From assembly GCA_012522045.1 (NCBI GenBank), contig JAAYLC010000130.1, positions 1 through 58,502 on the forward strand: DNA of 58,502 nucleotides. Reading direction: 5' to 3'. The DNA is from Bacteroidota bacterium (GTDB taxonomy: Bacteria; Bacteroidota; Bacteroidia; Flavobacteriales; Flavobacteriaceae). Below, piece by piece: positions 47,030 through 56,081 of the stretch (positions within the stretch are counted from its first letter, which is position 1; each line of letters starts with the position of its first letter). The position numbers were made by a program, and so were the translations under genes. The notes under the pieces are model-generated. The model was given only the letters and a program-made list of their open reading frames with translations, did not search any database and was not told the DNA's origin.

Positions 47030-47764
47030 ATGAAATCTGACTCCCTGATATTCGGTATTTACCCCGTTGAAGAAGCTTTGCAAACTTCCAATCTGGATAA
47101 GCTGTTTGTTCAAAATGGAAACACCAATGAGAAAATAAACAGAATTGTAAAAAATGCGGAACAAAAGAATATAACGATTCAATTTGTGCCGATTGAAAAA
47201 TTAAATCGTTTGGTCAAAGGAAATCATCAGGGAATTATTGCCCAGTCTGCTCCTATTTCATTTACCTCTATTGAAAAAGTCGTAGCTGATGCTTTAAAAT
47301 CCAATAAAGCACCCTTATTTTTGATTTTGGATCAAATTTCTGATGTGCGAAATTTTGGAGCCATTGTAAGAACCGCGGAATGCACGGGAGTAAATGCTAT
47401 TATAATTCCCAAAAGCGGTGCAGCACCGATAACCGGAGATACCGTTAAAACATCAGCGGGAGCTATTTATAAAATTCCCATTTGCAAAGTAGATCATATT
47501 AAAGACGCTATTTTTTACCTGCAAAGCAGCGAGATTAAGATAATTGCAGCCACTGAAAAAACTGATACTAATTTATATACTATCGATTTAAAACAACCAC
47601 TTGCGGTAATCTTAGGCTCAGAAGGAAAAGGGATTTCGAATTCAGTTTTAAATTTGACTGATTATAAAGCTGCACTTCCACTTCTTGGAGAAATTAACTC
47701 CTTAAATGTTTCTGTAGCTTGTGGAGCCTTTTTGTATGAAATTGTAAGACAACGGCATCACTGA
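47030..47764 (+). CDS. rlmB: 23S rRNA 2'-O-ribose methyltransferase of the SpoU/TrmH family (RlmB-like)
   Basis: 244 residues from the ATG at 47030; an upstream in-frame ATG at 46970 lies inside the terminator hairpin and is unlikely. The N-terminal substrate-binding domain (FGIYPVEEALQTSNLDKLFV) is followed by the knotted SPOUT domain: LDQISDVRNFGAIVRTAECTG, ILGSEGKGISN and LPLLGEINSLNVSVACGAFLYE. RlmB methylates G2251 of 23S rRNA in E. coli. The last 7 bases overlap the rhomboid gene tail-to-tail. Confidence 0.9.
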   Translation: MKSDSLIFGIYPVEEALQTSNLDKLFVQNGNTNEKINRIVKNAEQKNITIQFVPIEKLNRLVKGNHQGIIAQSAPISFTSIEKVVADALKSNKAPLFLILDQISDVRNFGAIVRTAECTGVNAIIIPKSGAAPITGDTVKTSAGAIYKIPICKVDHIKDAIFYLQSSEIKIIAATEKTDTNLYTIDLKQPLAVILGSEGKGISNSVLNLTDYKAALPLLGEINSLNVSVACGAFLYEIVRQRHH

Positions 47765-48531
47765 TCTTTAGACTCGTCTTTATTACGCTCGGTGTAAATG
47801 TAATTTATTTTAATTCCGGGATTGCCTTCGGTTGATTGCCTTTTATCATCTTCCAATTCTTCCTGTGGAGGTATTTCTTTAAAATTTCCTTGTTCATCAA
47901 AATGGCGTATAAAAGCATCCTTTGAATCATCAAAATCTTCTCTTTCCCATTCATATTTACTCTGAGATAGCGGAACATTTTTGGTGATTAATGCAAATAT
48001 AAATCCAACGATAAATCCGGATAAATGTCCTTCCCATGAAATCTTAGGGTCAATGGGGAAAATATACCACCACAAACCGCCATAAAGAAAAACTACAACC
48101 AATGCAATCGCCACTAATTGGTAATACCCTGAAAAAATTCCTTTGAAAAAAATAAATGCTACGAGCATATAAACGATTCCACTGGCGCCGATATGAAAAG
48201 CGGGCCTTCCGATTGTCCAAGTAAGCATACCTGTCAATAAAAAGCCGAAAATCAGTACTTTCCACCGGACGTGTCTATAAAAATAAAACAAGCCCATCAA
48301 TAAAACGAAAAGCGGGACTGTATTATTAAAAATGTGTTTTAGGCTGCCATGGATAAAAGGACTAAATAAAATACCTCTGAGTCCTTCCACACTACGCGGA
48401 TAAATCCCAAATTGCGTGAAATCAATCCGAAATCTGTGCTCAATCCAAAACACCACCCACAGCATCAATGTTATCGCCAATGGAAAAATTAAAACTTCGG
48501 CTCTCCAGCGTAGTGAATTATTTTTTTTCAT
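47758..48531 (-). CDS. rhomboid family intramembrane serine protease
   Basis: 257 residues. About six membrane helices, with HGSLKHIFNN at 61-70, the catalytic Ser117 in GASG and His169 in WEGHLSGF, the rhomboid dyad. The last 65 residues are a hydrophilic, acidic cytoplasmic-looking tail. Rhomboids cleave membrane proteins within or near the bilayer; substrate unknown. It is divergent from rarA and overlaps rlmB by 7 bases at the 3' end. Confidence 0.9.
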   Translation of the reverse strand: MKKNNSLRWRAEVLIFPLAITLMLWVVFWIEHRFRIDFTQFGIYPRSVEGLRGILFSPFIHGSLKHIFNNTVPLFVLLMGLFYFYRHVRWKVLIFGFLLTGMLTWTIGRPAFHIGASGIVYMLVAFIFFKGIFSGYYQLVAIALVVVFLYGGLWWYIFPIDPKISWEGHLSGFIVGFIFALITKNVPLSQSKYEWEREDFDDSKDAFIRHFDEQGNFKEIPPQEELEDDKRQSTEGNPGIKINYIYTERNKDESKDQ

Positions 48532-48562
48532 GTGTAAACAGCAACAAAAAACGACCCGTTAT

Positions 48563-48570
48563 CAAAGTTA
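48563..48570 (-). promoter_or_regulatory. candidate -7 box for the rhomboid gene
   Basis: Reads TAACTTTG on the minus strand, 31 bases before the ATG. A TTG is found only about 30 bases further upstream, longer than usual. Confidence 0.35.
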
Positions 48571-48625
48571 TGTTATTTTGGCAGAGGTGAATCATAAAAT
48601 CAATAGCAATACACTAAATAAGTTG

Positions 48626-48633
48626 TAATTTTG
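48626..48633 (+). promoter_or_regulatory. possible -7 box overlapping the rarA start region
   Basis: TAATTTTG fits TAnnTTTG but ends only 4 bases before the rarA ATG, so a transcript from it would be leaderless or nearly so. No -33 element is visible. Confidence 0.25.
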
Positions 48634-48637
48634 TCGT

Positions 48638-49915
48638 ATGAATACTCCATTGGCAGAACGCATCCGTCCGACAAAACTTAGTGATTATGTAAGTCAGTTG
48701 CATTTGGTGGGACCAAACGGAACCCTCACTGCGCAATTAGAATCCGGAATGATTTCGTCAATGATATTTTGGGGACCGCCGGGTACCGGAAAAACAACAC
48801 TGGCAACCATTATCGCCAAAGAAAGCGGACGCCCTTTTTATACACTCAGCGCAGTTGACAGTGGAGTTGCTGCAGTTAGAGAAGTTATTGAAAAAGCTAA
48901 AAAAAGTGACTCTTTATTTTCTACAAAAAATCCGATTCTATTTATCGATGAGATTCACCGATTCAGCAAATCTCAGCAAGATTCGCTGTTGGGTGCAGTA
49001 GAAAAAGGGTGGATTACCTTGATCGGCGCAACGACAGAAAATCCGAGTTTTGAAGTCATTCCGGCGCTTCTTTCCCGCTGTCAGGTGTATGTTCTTGAAC
49101 CCTTTAATAAAGAAGATTTGGAAGCCCTTTTGGAACGTGCAATTCAGGAGGATCGTATCTTATCGAAAAAGAATATTACCCTCAGAGAAACAGATGCGCT
49201 TATTAGGGTTTCCAGTGGAGACGGCCGTAAATTATTAAACTTGTTGGAACTCATCGTTCTTTCAGAAACCCAAGAAGAGATTGTAATTACCAATGATTTG
49301 GTAATGCAAAAAATACAAAATAACACCGTTCGTTATGACAAAGCCGGCGAACAACATTATGACATAGCCTCTGCTTTGATAAAATCCATTCGTGGAAGCG
49401 ACCCCAATGCCGCGGTTTACTGGTTGGCAAGAATGATTGAAGGTGGTGAAGATGTAAAGTTTATCGCGCGACGCTTGCTTATTCTCGCTTCTGAAGATAT
49501 TGGAAACGCAAACCCTACTGCCCTGGTTTTGGCCAATAACACATTTCAAGCAGTTAATGTTATCGGCTATCCCGAGTCGCGAATTATTTTAAGTCAATGT
49601 GTCATCTATCTCGCATCTTCTCCTAAGAGCAATGCTTCTTACAAGGCTATAAATGCTGCACAACAGAAAGTAAAAGAAACCGGAAATCTATCTGTTCCTT
49701 TATCCATAAGAAATGCTCCTACGAAGCTGATGAAAGAATTGGGATACGGCCAAAATTATCAATACGCTCACGATTACGAATCTAATTTTGTTCCACATGA
49801 GTTTCTCCCGAACGAACTTAAAGGAACTTCTTTCTACATTCCGGGAAATAATCCAAGAGAAAATTCAATTCGGGAGTATCTTAAAAAATTATGGAAAGAG
49901 AAATATGATTTTTAA
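48638..49915 (+). CDS. rarA: replication-associated recombination protein A (AAA+ ATPase)
   Basis: 425 residues. [17 protein letters not shown] at the start, Walker A GPPGTGKT at 46-53, Walker [10 protein letters not shown] at about 102-110, sensor TTENPSFE and the C-terminal tetramerisation region ([16 protein letters not shown]). RarA/MgsA acts at stalled forks with SSB. It stands alone, convergent with the cytochrome gene. Confidence 0.96.
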   Translation: MNTPLAERIRPTKLSDYVSQLHLVGPNGTLTAQLESGMISSMIFWGPPGTGKTTLATIIAKESGRPFYTLSAVDSGVAAVREVIEKAKKSDSLFSTKNPILFIDEIHRFSKSQQDSLLGAVEKGWITLIGATTENPSFEVIPALLSRCQVYVLEPFNKEDLEALLERAIQEDRILSKKNITLRETDALIRVSSGDGRKLLNLLELIVLSETQEEIVITNDLVMQKIQNNTVRYDKAGEQHYDIASALIKSIRGSDPNAAVYWLARMIEGGEDVKFIARRLLILASEDIGNANPTALVLANNTFQAVNVIGYPESRIILSQCVIYLASSPKSNASYKAINAAQQKVKETGNLSVPLSIRNAPTKLMKELGYGQNYQYAHDYESNFVPHEFLPNELKGTSFYIPGNNPRENSIREYLKKLWKEKYDF

Positions 49916-49918
49916 TTT

Positions 49919-50395
49919 TTATTTGTCTTCCTCAGGCTTATACATTTGATATACCTTGTCCATATTGGATAAATACTTTCTCGGATTCGCTGTTCCGTGA
50001 TGACACATCACACAATTTACGGTATGGACTTGTTTGGGTTTGGGATCGGGAAAATGAGGTTTAAAGTAATTTTCATTAATCTCATCAGTCATCGCAATCA
50101 TTCCGCGTGTAATTTCTTTTGTAATCAACGCATCGCTCACAAAATCCAATTTTGAAGGATTGTCCTTCTGAGGTGCATGACAATAACTACACTTTACTCC
50201 CAATGAAATCGAATAATTGTCCATGAGCCCCATCAGACTGTCCTTTGAAATATCTTGTGGCAATACTTTTAAATTTTTCCAAGTTGGTTGGGGTTCATAA
50301 ATAGCTAAATCATTGGACGACTTAAAACCAAGGAGTCCGAAAATAACTACAATTCCAAGAAAGGAACCTAAAACATAAACATTAATTTTATTCAT
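49919..50395 (-). CDS. small diheme c-type cytochrome
   Basis: 158 residues. One N-terminal hydrophobic anchor or signal (about 5-24) and two heme-binding motifs, CSYCH at 69-73 and CVMCH at 128-132. The spacing and the motifs GVKCSYCHAP and NCVMCHHGTANPRK resemble the photosynthetic reaction-centre cytochrome c family (two-heme members occur in non-photosynthetic Bacteroidetes). It is probably periplasmic, membrane-anchored and involved in electron transfer. No redox partner gene is adjacent; the neighbour ends 3 bases away on the other strand. Confidence 0.82.
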   Translation of the reverse strand: MNKINVYVLGSFLGIVVIFGLLGFKSSNDLAIYEPQPTWKNLKVLPQDISKDSLMGLMDNYSISLGVKCSYCHAPQKDNPSKLDFVSDALITKEITRGMIAMTDEINENYFKPHFPDPKPKQVHTVNCVMCHHGTANPRKYLSNMDKVYQMYKPEEDK

Positions 50396-50514
50396 TTTGC
50401 TGAGTTTTTATTATAAATACGAAAGATACTAAATATATACTCATCCAACTTTAAAATTTATTTGGAAAGCATTGTCATTCATAAAGTCACATCGTTATAT
50501 TATTCAAAAATTTC

Positions 50515-50522
50515 TATCTTTG
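50515..50522 (+). promoter_or_regulatory. candidate -7 box for the lpoB-like operon
   Basis: TATCTTTG matches TAnnTTTG and lies 28 bases before the ATG at 50551. A TTA (50495-50497) is 17 bases upstream in place of TTG. Confidence 0.55.
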
Positions 50523-50550
50523 TCAGCGTAACCAAATAAAATTAATTATT

Positions 50551-51129
50551 ATGAAATTTCGATTTTCTTTCATCTTTATTCTATCCATTTTAATGGCTTC
50601 TTGTGCAACAAAAGTCCAACGTGTTTCGGAGTCTTCAGTACATGACCTCAGTGGTCGTTGGAACGAAACCGATTCTCGACTTACCGCAGAGCAAATTACC
50701 CAAGAATTGATGAGCCATTCGTGGTACAACACTTTTTCTTCCAGAAATCAAGGGAAACAGCCTGTAATTATTGTTGGAATGATAACCAATAAATCGCACG
50801 AGCATATTGCTACCGAAACGTTTTCTAAAGATATTGAAAGAGCCATTGTAAATTCCGGTCGCATGCGCTTGGTTCAAGCAGGAGACAAACGCGAAGAACT
50901 GCGTGCAGAACGTGCAGATCAACAAAATTACGCCTCACAAGAAACGATGAAAAGATTTGGTATGGAAATGGGTGCTGACTTTATGCTGCAAGGAACCATC
51001 AACTCTATTGTTGACCAAAACCGTAGAGAAAAAACAATCTTTTATCAGATAGACTTGGAACTCACCAATTTAGAAACCAACGAAAAAGTTTGGATGGGTG
51101 AGAATAAAATCAAGAAATACTTGAAATAA
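50551..51129 (+). CDS. LpoB-like penicillin-binding protein activator lipoprotein
   Basis: 192 residues. Lipobox with Cys18 (LMASCAT). The C-terminal domain has the LpoB/PF13036-like pattern: LTAEQITQELMSHSWYNTF, PVIIVGMITNKSHEHIATE, FSKDIERAIVNSGRMRLVQ, and MGADFMLQGTINSIVDQ. LpoB in E. coli is an outer-membrane lipoprotein that activates PBP1b; whether the Bacteroidetes protein does so is not known. It is the first of three same-strand genes encoding exported proteins. Confidence 0.85.
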   Translation: MKFRFSFIFILSILMASCATKVQRVSESSVHDLSGRWNETDSRLTAEQITQELMSHSWYNTFSSRNQGKQPVIIVGMITNKSHEHIATETFSKDIERAIVNSGRMRLVQAGDKREELRAERADQQNYASQETMKRFGMEMGADFMLQGTINSIVDQNRREKTIFYQIDLELTNLETNEKVWMGENKIKKYLK

Positions 51130-51181
51130 GAACAACAGAACCTGTTGTTATTATACATTCTAACAAATCAACATTCTGATT

Positions 51182-52699
51182 ATGAATATCATAGCCCAAA
51201 GGCTAAGAATGTTATTCTATATAATTTCTTTTGCTTTTCTTTTTGTCTCGTGTGCTGCCGGATCACGGTATCAGGATCGTACTGTTGCCATTCAAAATTA
51301 TATTAAACAAGGAAATTTTGCCGCTGCACTGAACGAAATCGAATCAAATAAATTTCTGAATGCTCCAAGGAACAGATTGCTCTATCTGATGGAAAAAGGC
51401 AAAGTAGAGCATATGAACAGAAACTATGAAGAGAGCAACCGACTTTTGGAAGAAGCCTATATTTTGATTGACGACCAAATCAAAAGCAGCGTAGGACAAG
51501 CAGTTGCTGCGAAATTTGTCAATCCGATGCAGGAACCTTACAAAGGAGAAGACTTTGAAAAAGTTATCATTCATTATTATAAAGCATTAAATTTCTTTGC
51601 TCTGGGCGACCCTCAAGCGGCATTGGTAGAGGCGAAAAGAATTGACATCAAACTTCATGAATTAAACCAACGCTATAAAAACAATAAAAACAAATACAGT
51701 CGTGACGCGTTTTCTCAAATTCTTCAAGGAATTCTTTATGAAGCTACCGGAGATATCAATAATGCTTTCATCGCTTATCGGAATGCAGAAATCATATTTT
51801 TAGAAAATGACAATGTTTATTTTGGTGTTCCAATTCCCGAACAGTTAAAAAAGGATTTGCTTCGGACAAGCAGAATTATGGGATTTCGCGATGAATATTC
51901 TCTTTACAAAAAACGCTATCCGGATGTGGTTGAATCACCGGCTTCCGCTGGAGAAGCTATTATATTCTGGGAAAACGGACGCGGACCTCAAAAAGGACAA
52001 ACAAAACTTTCGGCATCCGGTGTTGGAGGTGTTTTTGTAGCTACGTATGACGATGGCGAGGAAGATTTGGTAATTACACTTCCGACAGGTTCCAGTCCGT
52101 CGATTAATGTCATTGCCATCCCCAAATACGAACAAAGTGAAAGTTACTACAATTCGGCAAGTATTATTACAGAAGACAACGAGGAATTCCCGCTCCAAAT
52201 GTCAGAAAACTTTTTTTACATTGCCAAACAGTCGTTGCGCGATCGCATGCTTCGAGAAGTTGGAGATATGATTTTGCGTTTTGCAACAAAAAAAGCGACT
52301 TCCTATGGTTTGGGTGAACTCGCCAAACAAATGGGCGGAAAAGAAGTCAGAAACCTTACTCGTCTTGTTGCTGATGGTGTGGGTGCCGCTTTAGAAGAAG
52401 CAGATACAAGAAACTGGCAGTCTTTACCGGCTACTATTCATTACGTAAGAGTCCCTTTAAACGAAAACGAACCGACTACTTTACAGATAAAAAAAGTAGG
52501 CCCAACAATTGATTATGAAACCCTAGTAATTCCATATAAAAAAGGTTTGCAAATTACAAGTATATTCGATATCGGGCGTTCACAAGAAACACCGGTTTCT
52601 TTCAATCCGGAAAAATTGGGAAGTGAAATCATTGAAGAAAAAGATTCGGAGACATTAAAGAAAGAATCGGATAAAAAACTTCAGCAACAAAAAAATTAA
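51182..52699 (+). CDS. lipoprotein with TPR-like N-terminus (COG3014-like)
   Basis: 505 residues. Lipobox in FLFVSCAAG; if translation starts at the ATG at 51209 the signal is a tidy 15 residues. The N-terminal half is helical and repeat-like (NYIKQGNFAAALNEIESN, YYKALNFFALGDPQAALVEAKR, YEATGDINNAFIAYRNAE), suggesting TPRs. The C-terminal half is beta-rich with a charged tail. The family COG3014 is often found next to LpoB-like genes; the molecular role is unknown. It follows the LpoB-like gene by 52 bases. Confidence 0.78.
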   Translation: MNIIAQRLRMLFYIISFAFLFVSCAAGSRYQDRTVAIQNYIKQGNFAAALNEIESNKFLNAPRNRLLYLMEKGKVEHMNRNYEESNRLLEEAYILIDDQIKSSVGQAVAAKFVNPMQEPYKGEDFEKVIIHYYKALNFFALGDPQAALVEAKRIDIKLHELNQRYKNNKNKYSRDAFSQILQGILYEATGDINNAFIAYRNAEIIFLENDNVYFGVPIPEQLKKDLLRTSRIMGFRDEYSLYKKRYPDVVESPASAGEAIIFWENGRGPQKGQTKLSASGVGGVFVATYDDGEEDLVITLPTGSSPSINVIAIPKYEQSESYYNSASIITEDNEEFPLQMSENFFYIAKQSLRDRMLREVGDMILRFATKKATSYGLGELAKQMGGKEVRNLTRLVADGVGAALEEADTRNWQSLPATIHYVRVPLNENEPTTLQIKKVGPTIDYETLVIPYKKGLQITSIFDIGRSQETPVSFNPEKLGSEIIEEKDSETLKKESDKKLQQQKN

Positions 52700-52756
52700 G
52701 ATGAGATTTTAAATATTCTTATCTTAGACTATTCATTTTCAATAAAATCGATAGCC

Positions 52757-53137
52757 ATGAAAAAAATCGGAATTTTATTTTTGCTGGCAACGCTTGTCAA
52801 CTCAAGTTTCAGTTATGCACAAGCAGAAGGCTGGCCGGAGTGGACACCTACCGAATGCTATGAAAACATCGAATATCGCGCACGTCTTTTGAAAAAAAAT
52901 GGAACGCGTTATGAATGGCAAATTCAGTTTAGAAATTTTTACGACCGCCACGTATTTTTTAATTACGGAACGCAAGAAAACAAAGAAGATTTACCATTGA
53001 CAACGCACAGGAAATCATTACGAGCCGGAGAAGTTTCAACGGCTACTCATATTTTTACAAATTCACCGGGCTTTTTCTTATACACTGACAAGTTGAGCTT
53101 CAACATGGACGGAAGTGAAATTTATCCGTGCGATTAA
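52757..53137 (+). CDS. small secreted protein of unknown function
   Basis: 126 residues. Signal peptide cleaved near SYAQAEG (about residue 22). The mature part has few distinctive motifs (WPEWTPTECYENIEYRARLL, YEWQIQFRNFYDRHVFFNYG) and a Cys near each end, perhaps a disulfide-linked beta sandwich. Its place directly after the LpoB-like and COG3014-like genes suggests co-expression and an envelope role. Not recognised further. Confidence 0.65.
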   Translation: MKKIGILFLLATLVNSSFSYAQAEGWPEWTPTECYENIEYRARLLKKNGTRYEWQIQFRNFYDRHVFFNYGTQENKEDLPLTTHRKSLRAGEVSTATHIFTNSPGFFLYTDKLSFNMDGSEIYPCD

Positions 53138-53145
53138 CCTAAAAA

Positions 53146-53874
53146 TCACTCGATGGATTTGTAATGGTGTTTTTCATCCGGAAATTCAATGATAAAGGTT
53201 TCTTCCGTATCAAAACTGACTTTGCCTGTTTTTCCCGTTTGATCCAAAAACGTATAATTCTGTCCAAAACTGATGATTTTTCCCATCAATACCATTTTTC
53301 CCGACTCGGTTTCTTTATATAGTGAAAACCCTGAATCTATCGGCTTTAAAAGATAAACTTCCCCTTCCTTCATATATTTATCTCCACCTGAAATTGCGTT
53401 CTCAAGATTTTCTGGATTTATTTCTTCCGTTGCATTCACTTGATTTTGAAAATCAAATGCTTCCATATTCACTTTCGGCAAATGTTGCAAAGCATTTCGC
53501 AACGCATCTTGGTGTGCAATTTGAAAATCTTTTCTATTACTCCTCCCCTCTTGTGATTGGTAAACTATATTGTTGTTGCAATCTTTCAATACCAGTTGAA
53601 GACGCGTTCCTATAAGTGTATTTTGTTTGATGACATCAGCATACAAACCTTCGCAACGGAATTGTTGAGAAATTTTCATCAAATCATACACTACAAATCC
53701 CTGTTTTTCCAAATAAAACTTAGTCATTTCATTTAACTGATATTCATTTTTACTGCTTTGAAAATCAAAAATTTCAGGAACGACCACAAATTTATAATCG
53801 TGAATGGTTTTGTCTTGTGCATGCATCAATCCGACGAAAAGAAATGCGAAAAAAAGTAGTTTATACGTATGCAT
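53146..53874 (-). CDS. secreted protein of unknown function
   Basis: 242 residues. Signal peptide to about residue 20 (MHAQD). The mature part contains YKFVVVPEIFDFQSSKNEYQ, LVLKDCNNNIVYQSQEGRS and a beta-rich C-terminal region. It looks like a conserved Bacteroidetes envelope protein without an assigned domain. It ends 8 bases from the gene at 52757-53137 tail-to-tail and lies 25 bases after the DUF7033-like gene. Confidence 0.65.
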   Translation of the reverse strand: MHTYKLLFFAFLFVGLMHAQDKTIHDYKFVVVPEIFDFQSSKNEYQLNEMTKFYLEKQGFVVYDLMKISQQFRCEGLYADVIKQNTLIGTRLQLVLKDCNNNIVYQSQEGRSNRKDFQIAHQDALRNALQHLPKVNMEAFDFQNQVNATEEINPENLENAISGGDKYMKEGEVYLLKPIDSGFSLYKETESGKMVLMGKIISFGQNYTFLDQTGKTGKVSFDTEETFIIEFPDEKHHYKSIE

Positions 53875-53899
53875 ATGTTGTGTTTTGTGAGGTTTTATA

Positions 53900-55201
53900 T
53901 TAATTGTAAGAATTAAGTTTTTCCGAATAAATCTTTTTCCATATTTGACTTTGTGAATCTGATGAGAAATCCTTGTTTGAAAAAATCATCAAAAAATGTC
54001 CATTTACGGATGCAACGGCTTTTAAAAGTTCATTGACTGTACGCTCTTTACTATTGGAATATTTTGCTGCGGAAAACATCTGCGTATGTGCCGCAACAGG
54101 ATGAAGCAACAAAGGCGTTTTTACTTCGTAATCTAAGTCATAAAACAGAAAAGGAGTGCATGTTCCGGCGCGAAATCCGGGCATGTCGGAAAAAACCATG
54201 GTATAATCATTTCGTACTTCAATTTCAATTAATTGCCGATAAATCTCGGGTAAATTCACCAATAATTCTGCATTAATCGAACTCTGTACCGCTCTATGAG
54301 TAATGCTTTCCAAATGCTTCTTTTCTTTCTTTAACAATTCGGGATTTTTCAAGCTTTTAAATGAAAAAATCAGCCCGGTTTCCGTATAATCATTGATATA
54401 TTTAATCAGTAATTTTAGTTTTTTTCGGTGAAAGTTCATGCTTTTATTAATCGATGTCGCTTCGCCTAACATAAAAAAAACAATCACTTTAAAATTGCTG
54501 TGTTTCAAGGTGTTTACAATCCATTTAAAAGTGTCATACGGATCTCTTTTTAATCGTAGAATCACTTTTGTACGTGTCAGTAACTTCCGAAATTTTCCAT
54601 TTAACAAATCGGTCAAAACTCCTACAATCGTTCGGAAAATTCCTTTTTGAGCATAAATGAAGGGCTCGGAAGCTTCAATTAGAGAAGTTATAGACATTTC
54701 CTTGGGTTTTGTTTCTAAGAGCAGCTCAGGAAAATGAGCCAACAATACGTTTCTGAATTTATAGGCCCAAATATCCACCACCGGTTGCATCAAAAAACCT
54801 TCTTTATGTGCCAAAGATTCGACAGCTGTAAATCGGCCTTTTTCATCTTTTACATGGGGAAGATATTCTTCATAGCGACTCAACATATAAAATGAAGCCG
54901 AAAAAATATCAAATGGCAAACTACTTATTTGAGAAACCGAAAAAAAACAGAAAGTTTCTTCCCAAGGTTTTACGATAATTTCAACAGTTTCAATGCCTTG
55001 TTGTTCTAAAAATCCGGCTGATTGAAAAAAAACTTCAGCGTCAAGGGGTTTTTTTCCATAGGAAATTTTAGCGCCCTCATAACTCCTAAAATCGTTTTCG
55101 TCGTTGGTCAGCCCTATTTCTATGTTTAAAATTCTTTTGCAAATATGTTTAAATGAATATTCAACACGCGGCGTTATTTTGGGTGTGTAAATTAAAAGCA
55201 T
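53900..55201 (-). CDS. DUF7033-like protein (polysaccharide deacetylase-like fold)
   Basis: 433 residues, no signal peptide. The N-terminal part (ITPRVEYSFKHICKRILNIE, YGKKPLDAEVFF, LPFDIFSASFYMLSRYEEYL) matches the Bacteroidetes DUF7033 domain that precedes a polysaccharide-deacetylase-like domain. The second half (YDTFKWIVNTLKHSNFKVIV, RNDYTMVFSDMPGFRAGTCT) fits such a fold, but I cannot point to a complete metal-binding triad. A role in envelope sugars is plausible. It lies 6 bases after radC, so the two are likely co-transcribed. Confidence 0.7.
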   Translation of the reverse strand: MLLIYTPKITPRVEYSFKHICKRILNIEIGLTNDENDFRSYEGAKISYGKKPLDAEVFFQSAGFLEQQGIETVEIIVKPWEETFCFFSVSQISSLPFDIFSASFYMLSRYEEYLPHVKDEKGRFTAVESLAHKEGFLMQPVVDIWAYKFRNVLLAHFPELLLETKPKEMSITSLIEASEPFIYAQKGIFRTIVGVLTDLLNGKFRKLLTRTKVILRLKRDPYDTFKWIVNTLKHSNFKVIVFFMLGEATSINKSMNFHRKKLKLLIKYINDYTETGLIFSFKSLKNPELLKKEKKHLESITHRAVQSSINAELLVNLPEIYRQLIEIEVRNDYTMVFSDMPGFRAGTCTPFLFYDLDYEVKTPLLLHPVAAHTQMFSAAKYSNSKERTVNELLKAVASVNGHFLMIFSNKDFSSDSQSQIWKKIYSEKLNSYN

Positions 55202-55207
55202 AACATC

Positions 55208-55900
55208 TTACAAAAGGTTTTCATCAGCAAAGCTAAAGAAATTCGATTCGGTTATGATTAGATGATCCAGAACTTTTATATCTAATTGTTCGCCTGCAGC
55301 TTTAATTTTTTTGGTGATATTAATATCGGCCTGACTGGGCTTGAGCATTCCCGAAGGATGATTGTGTGCCAGAATAATACTGACGGCACCGAGCAATACA
55401 GCTTCTTTGAATAGTAAACGAACATCGACTAAAGTACCGGTAATGCTTCCTTTGCTCAATTGCATGTGTCTCAAAACTTTGTTGGAATTGTTTAAGTATA
55501 AAATCCAAAATTCTTCGTGTGGCAATTCACCAATTAAGGGTTGAAAATATTCAAAAACTTTGGTACTGTCTGTGATTTTTTTTTGTTTAACGGCTTCTTC
55601 ATTCCGACGTCTTCTTCCCAGTTCCATAGCAGCCAATATGGTGATGGCTTTAGCCTGTCCGATGCCTTTAAAATGGGTCAAATCACTGATTGAAAATTTA
55701 CCCAAGGTGTTCAGATTGTTGTTGGCAGAACGTAATATCCGTTGACTCAATGCCACTGCACTTTCATTTTTACTGCCGGAACCGATGAGAATGGCAATAA
55801 GCTCTGCATCACTAAGCGACATTTTTCCTTTTAGCAAGAGCTTTTCACGAGGTCGATCGTCCTCATTCCACTGTTTTATTGAAATGTAAGAATCTTCCAA
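55208..55900 (-). CDS. radC: RadC family JAB-domain protein
   Basis: 230 residues. An N-terminal helix-hairpin-helix-like part (about 30-95, SLSDAELIAILIGSGSKNES, FKGIGQAKAITILAAMELG) precedes the JAMM/MPN+ motif HNHPSGMLKPSQAD, with His179, His181 and Asp192 as metal ligands. Despite its name the family has no confirmed role in repair and may act as a metalloprotease-like or nucleic-acid-linked protein. First gene of a minus-strand pair. Confidence 0.95.
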   Translation of the reverse strand: MEDSYISIKQWNEDDRPREKLLLKGKMSLSDAELIAILIGSGSKNESAVALSQRILRSANNNLNTLGKFSISDLTHFKGIGQAKAITILAAMELGRRRRNEEAVKQKKITDSTKVFEYFQPLIGELPHEEFWILYLNNSNKVLRHMQLSKGSITGTLVDVRLLFKEAVLLGAVSIILAHNHPSGMLKPSQADINITKKIKAAGEQLDIKVLDHLIITESNFFSFADENLL

Positions 55901-56081
55901 AATAAAAATTTACAAGGGAAAGATACGTAAATAAAGTGAAATGAAAGTAAGGATATTTTACAGCTTTTTATAAAAACACAAGATTAATCTTCAAACTCAT
56001 AAGGTTTTTTACGGCTTTTAAAAGCATTTTTATTACCTCTCAGACCACAATCAAAAGGATTACAATGTGTGAAAAAATATT

